This document shows positions 1 to 10,133 of a stretch of DNA of 64,000 nucleotides, in pieces. Source of the DNA: Ectopseudomonas composti (GTDB lineage: Bacteria > Pseudomonadota > Gammaproteobacteria > Pseudomonadales > Pseudomonadaceae). Both the position numbers and the translations under genes were made by a program. Position 1 is the stretch's first letter; every line of letters starts with the position of its first letter. A model generated the notes under the pieces. It had not been told where the DNA came from. It searched no databases and saw only the letters and a program-made list of their open reading frames with translations. The stretch covers positions 248,001 through 312,000 of the forward strand of contig NZ_FOWP01000002.1 of assembly GCF_900115475.1 (NCBI RefSeq), in the 5' to 3' direction.

Positions 1-1035
1 CTGAACCTGGGCTGCGCCTTCTGCCGCGGCGGTGATTTGGCCGATGACCCAAGGTTGCTCGCCGCTGGCGCGCAGGCTGGCCAGGGCGGTTTCGACCTGA
101 TCCTGAGCGACACAGATGACCATGCCGACGCCGCAGTTCAGGACGCGGTGCATTTCGTGCTCGTCGACGTTGCCCTGTTCCTGCAGCCAGTCGAACACGG
201 CCGGGCGATTCCAGCTAGCCACGTCGATCACAGCCTGGGCGCCTTGCGGCAGCACGCGCGGGATGTTGTCCAGCAGACCGCCGCCGGTGATGTGGGCCAT
301 GGCCTTGACCGCACCGGTGTCCTTGATCAGCTTGAGCAGCGGTTTGACGTAGATGCGGGTCGGCGCCATCAGCAGGTCAGCCAGGGCCTTGTCGCCGAGT
401 TGCACCTGCTCGATGTCGGCGCCGGAGACTTCGATGATCTTGCGGATCAGCGAGTAGCCGTTGGAGTGCGGGCCGGAGGAGGGCAGGGCGATCAGCGCGT
501 CGCCGGTGACGACCTTGGAGCCGTCGATGATTTCGCTCTTTTCCACCACGCCGACGCAGAAGCCGGCCAGGTCGTAGTCTTCGCCTTCGTACATGCCCGG
601 CATCTCGGCGGTTTCACCACCGACCAGGGAGCAGCCTGCCAGTTCGCAGCCAGCGCCGATGCCGGTGACCACAGTGGCGGCGACGTCGACGTTGAGCTTG
701 CCGGTGGCGTAGTAGTCGAGGAAGAACAGCGGCTCGGCGCCGCAGACCACCAGGTCGTTGACGCACATGGCGACCAGATCCTGGCCGATGCTGTCGTGCT
801 TGTTCAGGTTCAGCGCCAGGCGCAGCTTGGTGCCGACGCCGTCGGTGCCGGACACCAGTACCGGTTGCTTGTAGCCGGCCGGGATCTCGCACAGGGCGCC
901 GAAGCCGCCCAGGCCACCCATGACTTCCGGACGGGCAGTGCGCTTGGCCACGCCTTTGATGCGTTCGACCAGGGCTTCACCGGCATCGATGTCGACGCCT
1001 GCGTCCTTGTAGCTGATGGAGGGTTGCTTGCTCAT
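1..1035 (-). CDS. purM: Phosphoribosylformylglycinamidine cyclo-ligase PurM (3' end cut by window edge)
   Basis: AIR synthetase of de novo purine synthesis: it closes the imidazole ring of FGAM with ATP to give aminoimidazole ribonucleotide in the cytosol. The protein begins [19 protein letters not shown] and carries the glycine-rich and DGVGTK segment near residues 40-70 plus GGETAEMPG further on, all typical of PurM. 345 codons are visible. The family is about 350 residues in pseudomonads, so only a few C-terminal residues are missing to the left. purN usually follows, and would lie outside the window. It diverges from the DUF2066 gene across about 250 bp that must hold both promoters. Identity is very secure. 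Confidence 0.96.
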   Translation of the reverse strand, partial: MSKQPSISYKDAGVDIDAGEALVERIKGVAKRTARPEVMGGLGGFGALCEIPAGYKQPVLVSGTDGVGTKLRLALNLNKHDSIGQDLVAMCVNDLVVCGAEPLFFLDYYATGKLNVDVAATVVTGIGAGCELAGCSLVGGETAEMPGMYEGEDYDLAGFCVGVVEKSEIIDGSKVVTGDALIALPSSGPHSNGYSLIRKIIEVSGADIEQVQLGDKALADLLMAPTRIYVKPLLKLIKDTGAVKAMAHITGGGLLDNIPRVLPQGAQAVIDVASWNRPAVFDWLQEQGNVDEHEMHRVLNCGVGMVICVAQDQVETALASLRASGEQPWVIGQITAAAEGAAQVQ

Positions 1036-1282
1036 AGATCCGGGCCTTTGGATGGGGAGTTCGTGTAGGCGCCGACGTGGCGCAGGCTCATCCAAGGAGC
1101 CCGGCGCGCGTACCGGCTGGCGAAGGCGCGCGATTTTATCAGGCTTGCCCGGTAGCGGCCACTCGCGTGCATGCGCTTCGTCGCAGGCGCTGGCTCTGGT
1201 TGCCGGGGCGGGGGCGGCTGTTTAAGGTATAGGCCTTTATGCCCGCCCGCCGTGCAGCCATCCCTTGCGAGAGTCCGCCCCA

Positions 1283-2323
1283 ATGCGTTTGCCCATCCGC
1301 CTGTTGTTCCTCTGTCTGTCGCTCTTGAGCCTGCCGGCATTGGCCGCGCCGGTTACCGGTCTGTACCAGGTGCGCGAGCCCGTGGCCGATCAACAGCCGG
1401 AAAGTCGCGACGCTGCCATGCAGAAAGCGTTGCAGACCCTGGTGCTGCGCCTGACCGGCGATGCCAAGGCGTTGCAGGGCGCCGGGTTGGAAGGGCTGCG
1501 CAAGGACCCACAGCAGATTGTCAGCCAGTACGGCTATGAAGGCGATGCGTTGCTGGTCGAATTCGATCCGGGCAGTACCGATCGCCAACTGCGTCAGGCT
1601 GGCCTGGCCCTGTGGGGCGCCAATCGTCCGGCCATCCTGACCTGGTGGCTCAATGAGTCGCCGGAAGGCAGCCAACTGGTTGGCGAAAGCCAGAGCGCAT
1701 CGGCACTGCTGCGCGATGCCGCTCAACATCGTGGCCTGCCACTGCGTTTGCCACTGGCGGACCTGAGCGAGCAAGCAGTGGGCACTACCGACGTGCTGTT
1801 GGCCAATGATCCTCAGGCCTTGCGCGAGGCTTCCGAGCGCTACGCTGCCGATGCATTGCTGGCCGTGCAGGCGACCGAAAGCAGCGGCAGCTGGCAGGCG
1901 ACCTGGCGCCTGTGGCTGGGTGACGAGCGCGAGCAGGGCAAGGCCGAAGCCGCCGATCAAGCCGCGCTGGCCGACGCGGTGATGCTGGCCGTGGCCGAGC
2001 GCCTGGCGCCGCGTTTTCTGGTCAAGCCAGGTGCCGCGCAAAGCCTGACGCTGGTGATCGAAGGCGCCGATCTGGGCCGTTTCGCGGCGCTGGAGCGCCT
2101 GCTCGAACCCTTCGCTGCACGCTTGCAGGAGATCGACGGCCAACGCCTGGTCTATCAGGTCAGTGCCAGCCCGGAGCAACTGCGCGCGCAGCTGGCATTG
2201 GGGCAGTTGCAGGAAGTCAGCGAACCGCTCGATGCCGCTGAGCCGGTAGAGAACCCTGAAACGGGCGTAACCGAGGCGCCGCAGGTGAAACCGCGCACCG
2301 ATCAGCTGCGCTTTCGCTGGTAA
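1283..2323 (+). CDS. DUF2066 domain-containing exported protein
   Basis: A 346-residue protein of unknown function. The start at ATG 1283 was chosen because it gives a clean signal peptide (MRLPIRLLF, hydrophobic core, ALA before APVTGLYQV). A TTG 18 bases upstream is in frame but less likely. The mature N-terminus (GLYQVREPVADQQPESRDAAMQKAL) and the later RPAILTWW segment match DUF2066 proteins, which I remember lying next to purM in pseudomonads. It is predicted to be periplasmic. The C-terminal 40 residues are acidic and proline-rich before a short basic end. It may be transcribed with the permease gene 74 bases downstream. Confidence 0.85.
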   Translation: MRLPIRLLFLCLSLLSLPALAAPVTGLYQVREPVADQQPESRDAAMQKALQTLVLRLTGDAKALQGAGLEGLRKDPQQIVSQYGYEGDALLVEFDPGSTDRQLRQAGLALWGANRPAILTWWLNESPEGSQLVGESQSASALLRDAAQHRGLPLRLPLADLSEQAVGTTDVLLANDPQALREASERYAADALLAVQATESSGSWQATWRLWLGDEREQGKAEAADQAALADAVMLAVAERLAPRFLVKPGAAQSLTLVIEGADLGRFAALERLLEPFAARLQEIDGQRLVYQVSASPEQLRAQLALGQLQEVSEPLDAAEPVENPETGVTEAPQVKPRTDQLRFRW

Positions 2324-2397
2324 GCTTGCTGGTAGGTAAATCACCGCCCAGTTACACGCGGCGCCGTCAGGCGCCGTTTCGCATCGAGGACGCGAGC

Positions 2398-3489
2398 ATG
2401 ACCGATTCCACCCGTTGGCTATGGATGGCTGGGCTGTTTCTGCTCGGCTGGCTACTGTACTTGTTGCACCCGATTCTATCCCCGTTCCTCATCGGCATCC
2501 TGCTGGCCTACATGGGCGACCCGCTGGTCGACCGGCTGGAGCGCCACCGTCTGTCACGTACCGGTGGTGTGATCGTGGTGTTCGCGTTGTTCGCTCTGGT
2601 ATTGCTCATCCTCCTGCTGGTGCTGGTGCCCATGCTGGGACGACAGCTGGTGCGCCTGTATCAGCTGGCGCCGGAAATGCTCGACTGGCTGCAGGGCACG
2701 GCCTTGCCCTGGTCGCAGTCGCACCTGGGGTTGCAGGATGACCTGCTGCAGGTCGATCAGCTCAAGCAGGTGTTTACCGAAAACATCGGCAAGACCACCG
2801 ATGTACTCAAGGCGGTGCTGGCCCAGGCGACATCCTCGGGGTTGGCACTGCTGGCCTGGCTGGGCAACCTGCTGCTGATTCCGGTGGTCAGTTTTTACCT
2901 GATGCGTGACTGGGACGTGCTGGTCGAGCGGGTGCGTCGCCTGCTGCCGCGTCAGCGCGAGGGGCTGGTGGTCAAGCTGACTGGCGAATGCCACGAGGTG
3001 CTCGGCGCCTTCCTGCGCGGCCAACTGCTGGTGATGCTGGCGTTGAGCGTCATCTACGCCTCCGGGCTGATGCTGGTCGGGCTGGAGCTGGGGCTGTTGA
3101 TCGGCGTGCTGGCGGGCCTGGCGAGTATCGTGCCGTATATGGGTTTTATCGTCGGTATCGGTGCGGCGCTGACTGCTGCGCTGTTCCAGTTCGGCCTCGA
3201 ACCCTATCCGCTGATCGGTATCGGCGTGGTGTTCATGATCGGCCAACTGCTCGAAGGCATGGTCCTGACACCCATGCTGGTGGGCGATCGTATCGGCCTG
3301 CACCCGGTCGCGGTGATCTTCGCGATCCTCGCGGGTGGCCAGTTATTTGGCTTTACCGGCGTGCTGCTGGCATTGCCGGTTGCTGCCGTGATCATGGTTT
3401 TGCTGCGTCATGCCCATGATTTATATAAACTTTCCGGCCTTTACGGAGAGTCCAATAGCGGTTCCGACGAGCCGCAGAGTCCTGCATGA
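2398..3489 (+). CDS. AI-2E family transporter / PerM-type permease
   Basis: A 363-residue polytopic inner-membrane protein. Hydrophobic segments occur near residues 8-50 and 60-90, and as a cluster from about residue 200 to the end. They include the LGAFLRGQLLVMLALSVIYASGLMLVGL and PYMGFIVGIGAAL stretches typical of the PerM/AI-2E exporter family. Start is ATG 2398 (MTDSTRWLWMAG). Upstream in-frame codons lack family character. The stop overlaps the hda start (ATGA), so the two are translationally coupled. Substrate is unknown; family members have been linked to AI-2 export and sodium/proton antiport. The family call is firm, the function is not. Confidence 0.88.
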   Translation: MTDSTRWLWMAGLFLLGWLLYLLHPILSPFLIGILLAYMGDPLVDRLERHRLSRTGGVIVVFALFALVLLILLLVLVPMLGRQLVRLYQLAPEMLDWLQGTALPWSQSHLGLQDDLLQVDQLKQVFTENIGKTTDVLKAVLAQATSSGLALLAWLGNLLLIPVVSFYLMRDWDVLVERVRRLLPRQREGLVVKLTGECHEVLGAFLRGQLLVMLALSVIYASGLMLVGLELGLLIGVLAGLASIVPYMGFIVGIGAALTAALFQFGLEPYPLIGIGVVFMIGQLLEGMVLTPMLVGDRIGLHPVAVIFAILAGGQLFGFTGVLLALPVAAVIMVLLRHAHDLYKLSGLYGESNSGSDEPQSPA

Positions 3490-4190
3490 AACCAATCCAG
3501 CTGCCTCTGGGGGTGCGTCTGCGTGATGACGCCACCTTCGCCAACTACTACCCCGGCGCCAATGCCGCGGCCTTGGGCTATGTCGAGCGCCTGTGCGAGG
3601 CCGACGCCGGCTGGACGGAAAGCCTGATCTACCTGTGGGGCGCCGAAGGCGTCGGGCGTAGCCATTTGCTGCAAGCCGCCTGCCTGCGTTTCGAACAGCG
3701 TGGCGAGGCGGTGGTGTATCTGCCGCTCGGCGAGGTGGTGCAGCACGGCCCGGAGTTGCTCGACAATCTTGAGCTGTGTGAACTGGTCTGCCTCGATGAC
3801 CTCGATGCAGTGGCTGGGCGCAGCGATTGGGAAGAAGGCTTGTTCCATCTGTTCAACCGCTTGCGTGACAGCGGCAGGCGTCTTTTGCTGGCGGGCACCA
3901 TGTCGCCGCGCGAGCTGCCGATTCAATTGCCTGACCTGAAGTCGCGGTTGACCCTGGCGCTGGTTTTCCAACTGCATGAGCTGTTCGACGAAGACAAGCT
4001 GCGCGCCCTGCAACTGCGTGCCTCACGCCGTGGCCTGCAGATGAGCGACGAGGTCGGCCGTTTCATCCTCACCCGTGGCGAGCGCAGCATGAGTGCGCTG
4101 TTCGAATTGCTGGAACGTCTGGATCAGGCCTCGCTGCAGGCCCAGCGCAAGCTGACCATTCCCTTTCTCAAGGAAACCCTGGGCTGGTAG
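3486..4190 (+). CDS. hda: DnaA regulatory inactivator Hda
   Basis: A 234-residue AAA+ protein homologous to DnaA domain III. With the DNA-loaded beta clamp, Hda stimulates DnaA-ATP hydrolysis to prevent re-initiation. Seen: an N-terminal clamp-binding type peptide QLPLGV (residues 5-10), a degenerate Walker A WGAEGVGRSHLLQA (about 51-64, Arg where a Lys is usual, as is common in Hda), Walker B-like CLDDLDAV, and a C-terminal lid region with RGLQMSDEVGRFILTRGERSM. Length fits the family. It overlaps the permease stop by four bases. Gene order matches other pseudomonads as I recall. Confidence 0.93.
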   Translation: MKPIQLPLGVRLRDDATFANYYPGANAAALGYVERLCEADAGWTESLIYLWGAEGVGRSHLLQAACLRFEQRGEAVVYLPLGEVVQHGPELLDNLELCELVCLDDLDAVAGRSDWEEGLFHLFNRLRDSGRRLLLAGTMSPRELPIQLPDLKSRLTLALVFQLHELFDEDKLRALQLRASRRGLQMSDEVGRFILTRGERSMSALFELLERLDQASLQAQRKLTIPFLKETLGW

Positions 4191-4332
4191 GAGGCGAGAT
4201 GCAAGCCTCAAACTACAAGCGAGAGCCTAACCCCGAAATCCGTGAATCCTGCACAGCATCCCCCGGTTTTCGTCCGGACTACCGGCTCCCTGGGGAGCTC
4301 GCTCCTACATCAGGGCACTATCCGGGGGCTTT

Positions 4333-5010
4333 CTAGCTCGCGCCTATTTCCTGCATGAACTCAGCGATTGCTTGGGTACAGACCTTTGGCCGCGTCTGCA
4401 GGATGAAGTGCGGGCCATCCAGGCGAATCTGGCGGATGTCACTGCAAAACTGCGGCAGTCGTTCAGCAGCGGCGCTGGCGACCAGGCGATCCTGTTGTGG
4501 CCAGAGGTGTAGGCAGGGCAGACCCAGGGCTTGCGCTGGTGCTTGTAGTGCGGCCAGGGTTCCCAGGCGGGCGCGCAGCAGCGACGGATTCAGCCGGCGA
4601 ATTTCCCTTCGTACCCGTTGCAGGATGTCTTCTTCTGCCGTGTTGTCCAGGCACAGGGCGCGCAGCAGCCTGGGCTGCGTGGCAAGTGCCAGCGGCATGG
4701 GCAGGTGCCTGAGTAGTGGCAGGGCGGCATTTGGGCGGGTCAGAAACGAGGCGGCGAAAATCACGCCGCGCAAGCCTTTGGGTTTTCGTATTGCCAGGCG
4801 GTAGGCCAGCGGGCCGGAGAACGATTCACCCAATAGTATGAAAGGCGTGTTGCCCAGGCCGCGGATCAGGATGTCGGCCAGGCTGTCGTAATCCTGCGGC
4901 CCCTGATCCGGCAGGCTCAGTGCCTGACAATCGATGTCCTGAAGCTCGTCGAGCAATGGTGCGAAGAGGTGGCTGCTGCCGTTCAGACCAGGCAGCAGTA
5001 CCAGACGCAT
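4333..5010 (-). CDS. Alpha/beta hydrolase
   Basis: A 225-residue alpha/beta-hydrolase fold protein starting MRLVLLPGLNGSSHLF (HG-like oxyanion turn, GLNGS). The nucleophile elbow is GESFSG with Ser63. An acid residue in WPQQDRLV and a histidine in LDGPHFILQ near the C-terminus would complete a Ser-Asp-His triad. No signal peptide, so cytosolic. Substrate cannot be told from sequence. It is the last gene of a compact operon: its ATG overlaps the stop of the DUF2069 gene by one base (TGATG). Confidence 0.85.
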   Translation of the reverse strand: MRLVLLPGLNGSSHLFAPLLDELQDIDCQALSLPDQGPQDYDSLADILIRGLGNTPFILLGESFSGPLAYRLAIRKPKGLRGVIFAASFLTRPNAALPLLRHLPMPLALATQPRLLRALCLDNTAEEDILQRVRREIRRLNPSLLRARLGTLAALQAPAQALGLPCLHLWPQQDRLVASAAAERLPQFCSDIRQIRLDGPHFILQTRPKVCTQAIAEFMQEIGAS

Positions 5011-5420
5011 CAGACTTCCCCGGCCAACTTGCGGTCGTACTGGAAACGCCAGCGAGTGTAGAGCAGGGCGCAGCAGAACAGGCCGAAGCTGATCACCGCC
5101 TCCAGCGCGCCGAACAATGCACGCGCCGGGTCGATGGCGGCGAGTACGCCCTGAATGAAGTAGAGGTTGACCACGAAGCAGGCCCAGGCATGAGCGCGGG
5201 CGTTACCCATCAACATGCCGGGGGCGAGCAGCGCAAGCGGCAGCAGTTGAATGGCTAGCACCACGCCGACCCGTGCGCCATGCAGATCGGCGAAGACCAG
5301 ATTCCATACCAGCAGCAGGGTCAGCAGGGCGATGAAGCTGAACAGGCTCAGCGCTCGACTGAGTTTGACCCGCGGCTCCAACCATTCAAGGCTGGGCAAG
5401 GGTTTCTTTGCTCGGGCCAC
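5010..5420 (-). CDS. DUF2069 inner-membrane protein
   Basis: A small 136-residue membrane protein with four hydrophobic segments (about 20-42, 48-70, 78-97 and 103-120), fitting the DUF2069 family of unknown function. The start chosen is GTG at 5420 (VARAKKPLP), because the wrbA stop lies two bases upstream and a GGAG sits at good distance inside the wrbA 3' end. The longer ATG at 5477 would overlap wrbA deeply. It lies between wrbA and the hydrolase and is probably co-translated with both. Function unknown. Confidence 0.82.
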   Translation of the reverse strand: MARAKKPLPSLEWLEPRVKLSRALSLFSFIALLTLLLVWNLVFADLHGARVGVVLAIQLLPLALLAPGMLMGNARAHAWACFVVNLYFIQGVLAAIDPARALFGALEAVISFGLFCCALLYTRWRFQYDRKLAGEV

Positions 5421-5422
5421 GT

Positions 5423-6369
<947 letters not shown>

Positions 6370-6507
6370 GGTGACTCGCATCCGGCTTGAGGTGGCGGCT
6401 ATTCTAACCGTCTGGTACGTGGATGCACGCATACCGCTAACAGGCTGTTGATGCGACCTTTTCACGCGGTGCACGGTCTGAATGTTTTTAGGGGCTAAGG
6501 AGAGGTC

Positions 6508-7725
6508 ATGCGGGGTCGTTTGAAGGACTGGGTGGGGTTCTGGTTCAGCCTGTATCAGCGTTTCGTGGAGAACCGTGGCGCAGGCAACGCGGCGGCGCTG
6601 ACTTACACCACGCTGTTCGCTGTGGTGCCGATGATGACCGTGACCTTCGCCATGCTCTCGGCGATTCCTGCGTTTCAGGGGGTCGGTGAGAACATCCAGG
6701 CATTCATCTTCAACAACTTCGTGCCGTCCACCGGTGAGACGGTGCAGGAATACCTGCGGGTGTTCACCACTCAGGCGCGACAGCTGACCTGGTTCGGCGT
6801 TGGGCTGCTGGCTGTGACCGCCTTCCTCATGCTGGTGACCATCGAGAAGACCTTCAACGTGATCTGGCGGGTGCGCCAGCCGCGGCGTGGGATGTCCAGC
6901 TTCCTGCTGTACTGGGCGATTCTCAGCCTCGGGCCACTGCTGTTGGGGGCAGGTTTTGCGGTGAGTACCTACATCGCCTCGCTGTCGCTGATTTCCGGGC
7001 CGGATGCGGTGGTCGGAGCCAAGACCCTGCTTGCCTTCACGCCGTTGCTGTCGAGCATCGCGGCCTTCACTTTGCTCTATGCGGCGGTCCCCAACACTCG
7101 GGTACCGTTGCGTCACGCTCTGCTCGGCGGACTGTTCAGCGCCGTGCTGTTCGAGGTGGCCAAGGCATTGTTCGGCCTCTATGTGCGCCTGTTTCCCGGT
7201 TATCACCTGATCTATGGCGCGTTCGCCACGGTGCCGCTGTTTCTGGTGTGGATCTATCTGTCCTGGTTGATCGTGTTGCTGGGCGCCGAACTGGTTTATG
7301 GCCTGTCGCAACCCCGGCACTGGCGTCGCGAGCCCATTCCCAAGGGGCTGATTGTACTGGTGGTGCTACGTCTGTTGCTTAAGCGTCAGCAGAAGGGTGA
7401 AGCGCTGCATTACGGCGATATGCAGCGCGCTGGCTGGCGTTTGCCCGAGGACGAATGGGCGCAGGTGATGGACTTTCTCGAACGCGAGCATCTGGCGTGC
7501 AAGGCCAGTGGTGGCGGTTGGGTGCTGTGCCGTGATCTGCACAGTTTTTCCCTGCATCAGCTACTCGAGTGCAGCCCTTGGCCGTTGCCGAGCTTGCCGC
7601 AGTTGCCTGCTCAACTCGACGAGCCCTGGTACCCGGCGTTGCGCGAGGGGTTGGAACGTTTACAGGCAGAGCGTGAGGTGCAGTTCGGTGCCAGCCTGGC
7701 GGAATGGTTGCCGGGCAAGAGTTGA
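6508..7725 (+). CDS. YihY/virulence factor BrkB family membrane protein
   Basis: A 405-residue protein of the YihY/BrkB family, formerly misannotated as ribonuclease BN. Six hydrophobic segments span about residues 30-265. The signature [20 protein letters not shown] lies near residue 25, and [22 protein letters not shown] and [18 protein letters not shown] follow. The soluble C-terminal 130 residues look like a winged-helix-type tail ([21 protein letters not shown]). The start at 6508 has an AAGGAGAG Shine-Dalgarno. Function in the inner membrane is unsettled. Confidence 0.9.
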   Translation: MRGRLKDWVGFWFSLYQRFVENRGAGNAAALTYTTLFAVVPMMTVTFAMLSAIPAFQGVGENIQAFIFNNFVPSTGETVQEYLRVFTTQARQLTWFGVGLLAVTAFLMLVTIEKTFNVIWRVRQPRRGMSSFLLYWAILSLGPLLLGAGFAVSTYIASLSLISGPDAVVGAKTLLAFTPLLSSIAAFTLLYAAVPNTRVPLRHALLGGLFSAVLFEVAKALFGLYVRLFPGYHLIYGAFATVPLFLVWIYLSWLIVLLGAELVYGLSQPRHWRREPIPKGLIVLVVLRLLLKRQQKGEALHYGDMQRAGWRLPEDEWAQVMDFLEREHLACKASGGGWVLCRDLHSFSLHQLLECSPWPLPSLPQLPAQLDEPWYPALREGLERLQAEREVQFGASLAEWLPGKS

Positions 7726-7940
7726 CTGATGGCGGTTTGGGGCGCGTGGCGACGGCTCGTCAGGCATTTGGGGTGACAAAAAACGTCAGTTTGCGGCGTC
7801 ATCCCACTGCTTGGCGGTGCTGCCGGAGGGCTGCGCGTTACTGATTACGTTTCGAGCGCACTGGCACGCTTCTGGCTACTGCAGAATCAGTTGCTATCGA
7901 ACTGCCATCAGGGCAGGAATCGCTGAGGACTCAGGCAGTA

Positions 7941-8138
7941 ATGACGGGCAAGAACAAGGTAGTCCACCTTCACCGACGCGATCCGCAGGAAGCGCTGACG
8001 CGGCTCAACCGAATTACCGGGCTGCAGTTCGCACGCTGGCCGGAGTCGCTGCTCGATCATGTCGCTGCTGACAACCTGCAGCCAGACGCTGACGCAAAGG
8101 CGCAGCCCACGCCCAACTCCGATATTTCCTGCGGCTGA
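7941..8138 (+). CDS. Small hypothetical protein
   Basis: A 65-residue hydrophilic protein (MTGKNKVVHLHRRDPQEALTRLNRITGLQFARWPESLLDHV). It ends just before a strong bidirectional terminator, and its codon use is like its neighbours, so it is probably a real gene. No domain is recognised and no signal peptide is seen. The N-terminal half is basic and likely helical. The last 20 residues are polar and low in complexity. A weak AGG lies upstream of the ATG. I recall similar small proteins in other pseudomonads but cannot confirm this. Confidence 0.55.
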   Translation: MTGKNKVVHLHRRDPQEALTRLNRITGLQFARWPESLLDHVAADNLQPDADAKAQPTPNSDISCG

Positions 8139-8143
8139 AAGCA

Positions 8144-8171
8144 ACAACCCCGCGTCGAAGCGCGGGGTTGT
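8144..8171. terminator. Bidirectional intrinsic terminator
   Basis: An 11-bp perfect stem, ACAACCCCGCG (8144-8154) with CGCGGGGTTGT (8161-8171), and a 6-base loop. It sits between the convergent small gene (ends 8138) and the minus-strand gene ending at 8190, and can serve both directions. Confidence 0.85.
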
Positions 8172-8189
8172 CATTTCAGCGTTTCAGGT

Positions 8190-8582
8190 TCAGGCCATGG
8201 CTTGAAGGCTTTCGCTGTTGGCCAGTTCGACGGCCTGTACGAAGAACTCCTCGACTACCAAGCTCTGTGCCGGCACCGCCGAGCGCAGGCGCACCTGCAT
8301 GTCTTCGATTTTTTGCCGTACCGGCATGCGCGCGATGCCGGAGAGCAAGATCTTGCCATGGGCATTGACCTTGCCGTGGTCGACACTGACTTCGCGGCGC
8401 TTGTCTCCGTCGCGATAACTGACCAGTAGCGACACTGGCAGGTTAGCCAGCCCGGGCAATTGCAGCCAGGTGGCGATGTTGTATTCGGCCACGCGCCCCT
8501 CGTAGGGCGTGACCAGCAGGCGAGCGACGTCGACGATGCGCGAGGGCACGGAGCCAATCAGCTTGTCTTGCACGTGGGACAT
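8190..8582 (-). CDS. Conserved hypothetical protein, probably beta-rich
   Basis: A 130-residue cytosolic protein with no signal peptide or membrane segment. It alternates hydrophobic and polar residues (VAEYNIATWLQLPGLANLPVSLLVSYRDGDKRREVSVDHGKVNAHGKILLSG), suggesting beta-strands. I do not recognise the family with confidence. It follows the PilZ-like gene on the same strand by about 110 bp and ends before the bidirectional terminator, so the two may be co-transcribed. Confidence 0.65.
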   Translation of the reverse strand: MSHVQDKLIGSVPSRIVDVARLLVTPYEGRVAEYNIATWLQLPGLANLPVSLLVSYRDGDKRREVSVDHGKVNAHGKILLSGIARMPVRQKIEDMQVRLRSAVPAQSLVVEEFFVQAVELANSESLQAMA

Positions 8583-8696
8583 GGTGGAGTTCCAGGCTGG
8601 GTGAGACTTCAGTGCCAGGAATTATAAGCAGCCACCTGCTGGTGAAACTGTGCACTCGGCAGACAGGCCGCGTGACTGGGGTCGCAGTTTTGCGTA

Positions 8697-10103
8697 TCAG
8701 GCCAGACGCAGCGGATGGCGGGTGACCGATGAGGTCTGCAGGTTGCTTTCAGGCAGCGGCAGGATCGCCTGGTTGTGTACGCTGGCAAGCTGCAGCCAAA
8801 GGTGCTCGCCGGAGGTGAACTGGCCATTGGGTAACCATAGACCGTGATGCCAGCCATTGCCCGGTGCCGGGGTGCTTTGCAGCACGCCAGGGTGGGTCTG
8901 GGCATTGGGCGCACGACGCAGCCACACCGGCCGCGGCAGACCTTTGAGATAGCGCAAACCCAGGTGCAGACCTTCGACATTGAGGTGCCGCCAGCGCACC
9001 AGAGCCAGTGTCGGCGTACCATTGGTGAGCAGCAGAACCAGTTGCCCAACCTGCAGCTGCCCGCCCTCGTTGGCGTTGCACAGCAAGCGTGCACCGCCTG
9101 GGCTGGCATCGAGTAGCTGCGCCTCGGTACGCTGCGGCAGCTTGTCCAGCAACTGCGCATGGATGGCCGGTAGGCCGACCACCAGGCTGCATTGCCCGTC
9201 CAGTTCGGCGCGTTCATGACGACGTTGCTCGCGCCCCAGCCAATGTTGACGCACGCGCTCAAGCAGCTGGCGCTCCTGGGCGCTTTGCAGGGGCGCAGGT
9301 TCATGCAGGGCGATCAGCAGCGCACCGAGCTCGAAACGACGCAGATTGGCCGCCTCGCCTTCGATCGGCTGCTCGAAGCCCAGGCAGGCCTGTGATTCAC
9401 TGAGGTCGACTATCGGGCCTTCGGCATCGTCTTCCTCATCCCAGGCTTGCAGCCTGGCCAGCCCAGCCAGCGGTGCCAGGGCGCTGAACAGCGTCAGGCA
9501 TTCGCCCTCATCGAGGTGGAAAGGATTGCTCAATGCCAGCAACAACATCTGCTGGTACAGCCCGCGCAGATTGCTGGCCGGTCGCGGTTCGAAGGCGGCG
9601 GCCACCGGCTCGTCCAGGCACTGCTGGTGCTCGCCGATCCAGTACAGCAAGTGGCTGTCGCGCCACAGCGCCGGCGGTGGCTCCTGGTACAACTGGTAGT
9701 GGCGCAGCAACTGCTGGGCAAGGAAATGCTGGGCCATGTACAGGCACCAGGCCAGGTGTGGCATGGACGGCTGACGCCCCTGCAGGATCTGCAGCAGCAG
9801 ACGCTTGAAACCGATGGCCAGTTCGCCGCACAGGCGTACGAACAGTGCACTCGGTGGATGCTGACTATTGGCGAGGCCGGCGTAATGACGATACTCGTCA
9901 CTGAAGTTTTGCAGCGCACGCTGCCTTTCCAGTAAGGTCAGAGCGCTGCGATTGAGCGAAAACAACAGACCGAGCACTTGCTGTAGGCCATGTTCCTGCT
10001 CCAGGTGGCGAGCTGCCGCGAGTCGCTGGACGACTTCCGCTGGGGATACGCTGTTGTCCTCGCGGATGTCCGGTACTTCCAGGCGCAGGGCATCCAGCGT
10101 CAT
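8697..10103 (-). CDS. Large protein with C-terminal PilZ-like domain
   Basis: A 468-residue soluble protein. Residues 1-290 are Leu/Gln-rich and mostly helical. The C-terminal part from about residue 295 has a run of arginines (GREQRRHERAEL) and, about 40 residues later, LLDASPGGARLL followed by a beta-rich stretch. This resembles the RxxxR and DxSxxG signature by which PilZ domains bind cyclic-di-GMP. The first motif is spaced unusually, so ligand binding is uncertain. The start at 10103 lies only 30 bp from the divergent thioredoxin-like gene, so each promoter probably overlaps the other's coding sequence. Confidence 0.7.
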   Translation of the reverse strand: MTLDALRLEVPDIREDNSVSPAEVVQRLAAARHLEQEHGLQQVLGLLFSLNRSALTLLERQRALQNFSDEYRHYAGLANSQHPPSALFVRLCGELAIGFKRLLLQILQGRQPSMPHLAWCLYMAQHFLAQQLLRHYQLYQEPPPALWRDSHLLYWIGEHQQCLDEPVAAAFEPRPASNLRGLYQQMLLLALSNPFHLDEGECLTLFSALAPLAGLARLQAWDEEDDAEGPIVDLSESQACLGFEQPIEGEAANLRRFELGALLIALHEPAPLQSAQERQLLERVRQHWLGREQRRHERAELDGQCSLVVGLPAIHAQLLDKLPQRTEAQLLDASPGGARLLCNANEGGQLQVGQLVLLLTNGTPTLALVRWRHLNVEGLHLGLRYLKGLPRPVWLRRAPNAQTHPGVLQSTPAPGNGWHHGLWLPNGQFTSGEHLWLQLASVHNQAILPLPESNLQTSSVTRHPLRLA

Positions 10104-10133
10104 ATCAACCCCGAGTGGACGAGGATCGAGTAC

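Noticed and set aside
37..1068. A 343-codon plus-strand frame opposite purM
   Set aside because: The minus strand encodes an unmistakable PurM; the plus frame is a high-GC shadow rich in Asp, Ala, Val and His.
4199..4336. A 45-codon frame after hda with a GGAGGCGAG Shine-Dalgarno
   Set aside because: No family resemblance, no hydrophobic or domain pattern, and part of it reads through REP-like sequence (CTCGCTCCTAC). It may be the relic of a lost downstream gene start.
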